DNA of 41,754 nt from positions 1 to 41,754 of the forward strand of contig NZ_LGDE01000434.1 of assembly GCF_001279725.1 (NCBI RefSeq), written 5' to 3'. Source of the stretch: Streptomyces sp. WM4235. Its GTDB lineage: Bacteria; Actinomycetota; Actinomycetes; Streptomycetales; Streptomycetaceae. Under the pieces are notes generated by a model. That model ran no database searches. It saw only the letters and a list, made by a program, of their open reading frames with translations, and was not told the origin of the DNA. Of this stretch, positions 39,985 to 41,754 are shown piece after piece (the stretch's first letter is position 1; each line of letters starts with the position of its first letter). The position numbers were made by a program, and so were the translations under genes.

Positions 39985-40746
39985 TTAGCCGTCGATATCT
40001 CGCCTTCCGCTTCCCGCCGAAACCGTGATCAGTGCCTCCTCCAGAGTGAAGGCCTTGGCGTACAGGGCCTTGCCGACGATCGCGCCCTCGACGCCCAGCG
40101 GCACCAGCGTGGACAGCGCCTGCAGGTCGTCCAGGCAGGAGATGCCACCCGCGGCGACGACGGGCCGGTCGGTGGCGGCGCAGACGTTCTTCAGCAGCTC
40201 CAGGTTGGGGCCGGCGAGGGTGCCGTCCTTGCTGATGTCGGTGACGACGTACCGGGCGCAGCCCTCGGGGTCCAGGCGCGCGAGGGTCTCGTAGAGCTCG
40301 CCGCCCTCGCTGGTCCAACCGCGGCTCTGGAGTGTGGTGCCGCGTACTTCGAGGCCGATCGCGATCTTGTCACCGTGCTCGGCGATGGCCTTGGCGGCCC
40401 ACTCCGGGGTCTCCAGGGCAGCGGTGCTGAGGATGATGCGCGTACAGCCGGTGGCGAGGGCTGCGGCGAGCGAGGCGTCGTCGCGGATGCCGCCGGAGAG
40501 CTGGACCTTGATGTCCATGGCGCGGGTGATCCCGGCGGTCAGGTCCCGGTTGTCACCGGTGCCAAAGGCGGCGTCGAGGTCGACCAGGTGCAGCCACTCG
40601 GCACCCGAGCGCTGCCAGGCGAGGGCCGCCTCCAGTGGGGAGCCGTATGAGGTCTCCGTGCCCGACTCACCACGGAGCAGTCGGACGGCCTGCCCGCCGC
40701 GGAGATCGACCGCGGGCAGCAGCTCGAGTTCCTTCGTAGGGGTCAC
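39985..40746 (-). CDS. priA: PriA, bifunctional HisA/TrpF isomerase with altered C-terminus
   Basis: A 253-residue (beta/alpha)8-barrel phosphoribosyl isomerase. In Streptomyces it serves both histidine (ProFAR isomerase) and tryptophan (PRA isomerase) synthesis. Catalytic Asp residues are in [15 protein letters not shown] and [16 protein letters not shown]. The phosphate loops GGIRDD and GGISCLDD and the R-G-W loop typical of PriA ([12 protein letters not shown]) are present. The usual protein stops soon after FTLEEAL at about 240 residues. Here it runs on with [11 protein letters not shown] and its TAA is the IS target copy TTA. Substitutions such as [15 protein letters not shown] and GLEVRG set it apart from the usual Streptomyces copy, as far as I recall it. 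The GTG overlaps the hisH stop. Confidence 0.9.
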   Translation of the reverse strand: MTPTKELELLPAVDLRGGQAVRLLRGESGTETSYGSPLEAALAWQRSGAEWLHLVDLDAAFGTGDNRDLTAGITRAMDIKVQLSGGIRDDASLAAALATGCTRIILSTAALETPEWAAKAIAEHGDKIAIGLEVRGTTLQSRGWTSEGGELYETLARLDPEGCARYVVTDISKDGTLAGPNLELLKNVCAATDRPVVAAGGISCLDDLQALSTLVPLGVEGAIVGKALYAKAFTLEEALITVSAGSGRRDIDG

Positions 40747-41381
40747 AGGGCCTCGATCCAGTTGCTCAGAAGGTGGGCTCCGGCGTCGCCGGACTTCTCT
40801 GGATGGAACTGCGTCGCCCACAGGGCGCCGGCCTCCATCGCCGCGACGAAGGGCTCGCCGTGAGTGGCCCGGCTGACCCAGGGCACACCGCTGCGGGGAC
40901 TGGCGGATTCCGGGTGCTGGTCGCGCACAGCGTGCGAGTGCACGAAGTAGTACCGCGCCCCCGGGTCCGCGCCGGCGAAAAGACGGCTGCCGGCGGGCGC
41001 GTCCACCACGTTCCAGCCCATGTGGGGGATGACCGGGGCCCTCAGCGGCCCGACCGTTCCGGGCCAGGCGCCGAGCCCCTCGGTCTCCACCCCGTGCTCG
41101 ATGCCGCGATCGAAGAGGATCTGCATGCCGACGCAGATGCCCAGCACCGGGCGGCCGTCGGCGAGACGGCGCCGGATGACGAGGTCACCGCGGGTCTGGT
41201 TGAGGCCCTCCATGCAGGCGGCGAAGGCGCCCACGCCGGGGACGAGAAGGCCGTCGGCGTCCATTGCCTGGTCGTAGTCATGGGTGATCTCGGCGTCCGC
41301 ACCGACCCGCTCCAGGGCTCGCCGGGCGGAACGGACGTTGCCGAAGCCGTAGTCGAAGACAGTGACCTTCTTACCCGCCAT
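40743..41381 (-). CDS. hisH: Imidazole glycerol phosphate synthase, glutaminase subunit
   Basis: A 212-residue class I glutamine amidotransferase. It releases ammonia from glutamine for HisF, giving imidazole glycerol phosphate and AICAR. The nucleophile is in GICVGMQIL, and the His-Glu pair is in [11 protein letters not shown]. The [11 protein letters not shown] start and PHMGWN are typical of HisH. AAGGAG eight bases before this ATG decides the start over the GTG at 41390. It overlaps priA by GTGA. HisF and HisB are not next to it within the window. Confidence 0.93.
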   Translation of the reverse strand: MAGKKVTVFDYGFGNVRSARRALERVGADAEITHDYDQAMDADGLLVPGVGAFAACMEGLNQTRGDLVIRRRLADGRPVLGICVGMQILFDRGIEHGVETEGLGAWPGTVGPLRAPVIPHMGWNVVDAPAGSRLFAGADPGARYYFVHSHAVRDQHPESASPRSGVPWVSRATHGEPFVAAMEAGALWATQFHPEKSGDAGAHLLSNWIEAL

Positions 41382-41414
41382 CAAGGGCACTCCTTTATCG
41401 TGCCGTGACGCATG

Positions 41415-41754
41415 TCAACTGCACCCGCTGGTCGAGCCGCAGCCCTCGCAGACATAGCACGAGCCCGTCGGCCGCATGGTCGTGCCGCAGGTCAGGCACA
41501 ACGGCGCGTCCACTCTGGCCTCCTGGGTCATGAGCCGCAGGGCGGAGCTGCTAGCACGGGGGCGGTGAGCGCGAGTCTCCCGGTCGTCGAGGGGCTCGTA
41601 GGAACCGGTGTCGAGGTGCCGCTGACGCTCCTCGGCGGAGTGGATGCCGAGGGCGGAGCGGGTCTCGAAGGGCAGGAAGTCGAGCGCCACGCGACGGAAG
41701 ATGTAGTCGACGATCGACTGCGCCATCCGCACGTCCGGGTCGTCCGTCATACCG
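41415..41754 (-). CDS. nrdJ: Vitamin B12-dependent ribonucleotide reductase, C-terminal part (runs off the window)
   Basis: The frame is open to the window edge and matches the last 110 or so residues of class II ribonucleotide reductase NrdJ. It begins inside GMTDDPDVRMAQSIVDYIFR, continues with LDFLPFETRSALGIHSAEER, and ends in the Cys-rich tail CLTCGTTMRPTGSCYVCEGC and STSGCS. That tail relays electrons to the active site and binds zinc. The linker between the barrel end and the Cys tail looks shorter than in the usual Streptomyces enzyme. The stop is 33 bp before hisH, as in an operon. Whether the full gene is intact cannot be seen. Confidence 0.85.
   Translation of the reverse strand, partial: GMTDDPDVRMAQSIVDYIFRRVALDFLPFETRSALGIHSAEERQRHLDTGSYEPLDDRETRAHRPRASSSALRLMTQEARVDAPLCLTCGTTMRPTGSCYVCEGCGSTSGCS

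Overview
The window is chromosomal DNA of a Streptomyces or a very close actinobacterial relative. The evidence is very high G+C, GTG starts, and leaderless-type promoters. Also typical are the DUF397/DUF5753 regulator pair, the futalosine menaquinone genes, PriA in place of HisA plus TrpF, and rare TTA (bldA) codons confined to two genes. Everything here is read by eye; no alignment or folding was run.

Positions 1-26,130 look like ordinary core chromosome. A secreted serine hydrolase enters from the left edge. Next come four genes of the later futalosine menaquinone pathway (UbiD-like mqnL, UbiA-like mqnP, UbiX-like mqnM, radical-SAM mqnE), mixed with a rhomboid protein, a 44-residue basic protein and an Lrp/AsnC regulator with a palindrome over its promoter. 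After a GNAT enzyme and a DUF4229 membrane protein comes a cation symporter preceded by what looks like a leaderless, cysteine-rich leader peptide; its promoter overlaps a triple half-site operator. Further right are a helix-turn-helix/zinc-ribbon protein, a DinB-fold protein, an acyl-CoA synthetase, a secreted tripeptidyl-aminopeptidase-type hydrolase, a DUF397/XRE pair, a GPP34 protein, a D,D-carboxypeptidase with a very long repetitive cytoplasmic arm, a polytopic membrane protein and a small conserved protein. This part ends at tRNA-Arg(CCT).

Positions 26,130-39,990 form a mosaic accessory island. It opens with an unusual operon: a winged-helix-like protein, a tyrosine-recombinase-like protein that has lost its catalytic residues, and a DDE-transposase-like protein overlapping it by ATGA. 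A cluster of palindromes separates this operon from the tRNA. Then follow a small XRE protein, a coiled-coil protein, a perfect 29-bp inverted repeat, two gene relics, and an LRR gene next to a LuxR-type regulator, both carrying TTA codons. After these comes a pile-up of insertion sequences: an ISAzo13-type element split by an IS4-family element (10-bp target duplication), a frameshifted IS5-type transposase, a DUF6584 gene, and an intact IS5-family element (TTA duplication).

From 39,985 to the right edge are priA, hisH and the C-terminal end of a class II ribonucleotide reductase (nrdJ), all leftward and tightly spaced. This is not the usual Streptomyces his-operon order, so it may be a second, transferred or rearranged set. 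The stop codon of priA lies exactly in the IS target duplication.

The best candidates for new biology are the DDE transposase plus inactive tyrosine recombinase operon beside tRNA-Arg, and the cysteine leader peptide in front of the symporter.
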